Below are positions 6,346-7,390 of a stretch of DNA of 7,390 nt, piece by piece. Location: contig VAXK01000321.1 of NCBI GenBank assembly GCA_005885565.1, forward strand, positions 1 through 7,390, read 5' to 3'. The notes beneath the pieces are model-generated. The model made no database searches. It was not told the origin of the DNA and saw only the letters and a program-made list of their open reading frames with translations. Each line of letters begins with the position of its first letter. Position 1 is the first letter of the stretch. The DNA is from Actinomycetota bacterium (GTDB lineage Bacteria > Actinomycetota > Thermoleophilia > Gaiellales > Gaiellaceae). The translations under genes were made by a program, and so were the position numbers.

Positions 6346-6373
6346 GGAGAGGGCCGCCGAGGCGGCCCTCTCC
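6346..6373 (-). terminator. Hairpin terminator after the partial propeller gene
   Basis: Perfect inverted repeat, GGAGAGGGCCGCC (6346-6358) and GGCGGCCCTCTCC (6361-6373); in practice a 12-bp stem with a CGAG loop. It lies 20 bases past the stop of the minus-strand gene. No T-run follows. The core matches the hairpin at 1626-1651. Confidence 0.75.
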
Positions 6374-6393
6374 GTGCAACGACTGCGAACCGT

Positions 6394-7390
6394 CTACTTG
6401 CCGCCCAGGTCCATCCTCCAGATGCCCTGCGAGTGCGTCGCCGCGTAGATCAAGGTCGGGCAGCCCTTCTTCCCGACCCCGACACAGGTCGCAACGCGGG
6501 CCGACGGCTCGATCTCGAGATGCGTGATCTCGAAGCGCGGCAAGCCCTGCGTCACGTGCCAGCCGTCCGTGCCATCCTCGTCGCCCCGGAGGACGCCGAA
6601 GTCCGTGGCGACGTACAGCTTGTGCTTTGCATCGTCGCGTACGACATCGTTTACCGGCAGGTCCCCGGTGCCGGTCGGGGTCGGGAACGCCGCCGTGCCG
6701 GCCTCGACGTTCAGGTTCGTGAACGTACCCGAGCCGGGACCGGCGCCTTCGGTGACGTTGAAGACGTGGCCCGGCGTGGTCGGGGTGACCGCGTTGTAGC
6801 CCGAGTACGTGACCCAGGCGTGGCTCGCGTTCGCCGGGTCCGGGTAGATCGAGCTCGGGAACCTCGTCGGCGAGGTCGCGTTGTCGACCCGGTTCCAGAC
6901 GACGGTCGCCGGGTCGACCGCATCCGCGTTGTGCGTCACGAAGATGCGCCCGGCCGACGTTGCCGCCCACAGCGTTCCGTGGTCCGCCTTGTTGCGTGCG
7001 AGCCAGGAGATCGACCCGCCCGTTCGGTCAGCGCCGTACACGGTGCCCGTCAGGTCACCAGCGGTGTTGGAGCCCTGCGGACCTCCTAGCGGCTGGAAGT
7101 CGCCGCAGCCGTCCTTGTCACCGGACGTCGTGAATTCCGGACAGTTCGCCTCGTAGCTAGCGATGTCAGGCGTGGTGTCCTGCGGAACTGCGGTCGGGTT
7201 CGCCCCGGCCCCGAAGGCCCACGAGCGCCAGACGTGCTGCGCGCCCGAGAAGATCGGGTGCGTCGTCTGCCCGCTCGGCGCAGTCCCGGGGTTCGGATCG
7301 CCGATCTGCGGCCAGTAGAACGCCACCGCCTCGCCGCTGTCGACGATCGGCGCCGTGGTGATCACCCACTTCGTCGGAGCTCCGTTCTCG
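6394..7390 (-). CDS. C-terminal part of a BNR-type beta-propeller protein (5' end outside window)
   Basis: About 331 codons are visible, open to the window edge. The GTG at 7365 is most likely an internal valine, because the frame continues upstream as ENGAPTKW. The fragment carries blade motifs of WD40/YVTN/BNR-like propellers (sortilin or GH74-like fold). Counting from V(7365)=1 these are: SGAQHVWRSW (40-49), HGTLWAATSAGRIFVTHNAD (129-148), LPVNDVVRDDAKHKLYVATD (236-255) followed by FGVLRGDEDG, and TQGLPRFEITHLEIEP (272-287) leading to LIYAATHSQGIWRMDL at the C-terminus. The pattern 'LYVaTD-GV-R ... W ... GLP ... ThL ... l-AATh-qGiWrm' is how the last blades of such propellers end. Cysteines again occur as close pairs (75/87 and 294/302). 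No catalytic residues can be assigned, and export cannot be checked because the N-terminus is missing, though the cysteines and neighbours suggest it. Confidence 0.83.
   Translation of the reverse strand, partial: ENGAPTKWVITTAPIVDSGEAVAFYWPQIGDPNPGTAPSGQTTHPIFSGAQHVWRSWAFGAGANPTAVPQDTTPDIASYEANCPEFTTSGDKDGCGDFQPLGGPQGSNTAGDLTGTVYGADRTGGSISWLARNKADHGTLWAATSAGRIFVTHNADAVDPATVVWNRVDNATSPTRFPSSIYPDPANASHAWVTYSGYNAVTPTTPGHVFNVTEGAGPGSGTFTNLNVEAGTAAFPTPTGTGDLPVNDVVRDDAKHKLYVATDFGVLRGDEDGTDGWHVTQGLPRFEITHLEIEPSARVATCVGVGKKGCPTLIYAATHSQGIWRMDLGGK

Noticed and set aside
4215..6527. 770-codon open frame on the + strand, longer than the minus-strand gene it overlaps
   Set aside because: Composition is dominated by Arg, Val, Gly and Ala as expected for the antisense of a GC-rich gene. 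No signal peptide or recognisable motif, and it runs through two hairpins and a promoter. The minus strand has a signal peptide, a ribosome site and coherent motifs.
7166..7369. Short 67-codon minus-strand frame near the right edge
   Set aside because: Out-of-frame shadow of the partial propeller gene, Arg/Gly-rich and without its own motifs.
1..7390. CRISPR array, tandem repeats, insertion sequence ends or tRNA genes
   Set aside because: Read by eye on both strands; no regularly spaced repeats, transposase-like protein or cloverleaf-like segment was seen. A covariance-model scan would be needed to rule out a small RNA.

Overview
The window is strongly GC-rich, with long open frames on both strands and GTG/TTG start candidates. 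This fits a high-GC actinobacterium-like chromosome, possibly a deep-branching soil lineage such as Thermoleophilia. The lineage is an inference from base composition and the style of the proteins, not from a search. No mobile element, tRNA, rRNA, CRISPR array or phage gene was seen.

Left part (1-1651, + strand): a two-gene lipoate operon. lipB (octanoyltransferase) overlaps lipA (lipoyl synthase) by 26 bp. Together they build the lipoyl cofactor: LipB moves octanoate from acyl carrier protein onto a lipoyl domain, and LipA inserts two sulfurs. The operon ends in a perfect 11-bp hairpin that also serves the gene converging from the other side.

Right part (1675-7390, - strand): four consecutive genes for exported proteins. 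In transcription order they are: the C-terminal part of a BNR-type beta-propeller protein (6394-7390, cut by the window edge); a 671-aa exported protein of propeller-like character (4227-6242); a 120-aa exported protein with a transthyretin/carboxypeptidase-regulatory-like beta-sandwich (3790-4152); and a 663-aa exported protein with Asp-box repeats (1675-3666). A perfect palindrome lies in each gap, and the clearest promoter (TTGACA -35 box at 6335-6340) sits immediately after the terminator of the first gene. These are therefore probably several short transcription units rather than one long operon. The proteins share export signals and closely spaced cysteine pairs, and two share a C-terminal WGDY motif. 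No enzymatic activity can be assigned to any of them.

The lipoate part is ordinary housekeeping. The most interesting material is the exported block and its control: a hairpin with a short U-rich tail in the 5' leader of the 671-aa gene, an ambiguous TTG/ATG start there, and a near-identical palindrome used at two gene ends 4.7 kb apart. I did not find convincing evidence for a wholly new biological system. No gap between genes exceeds 300 bases.
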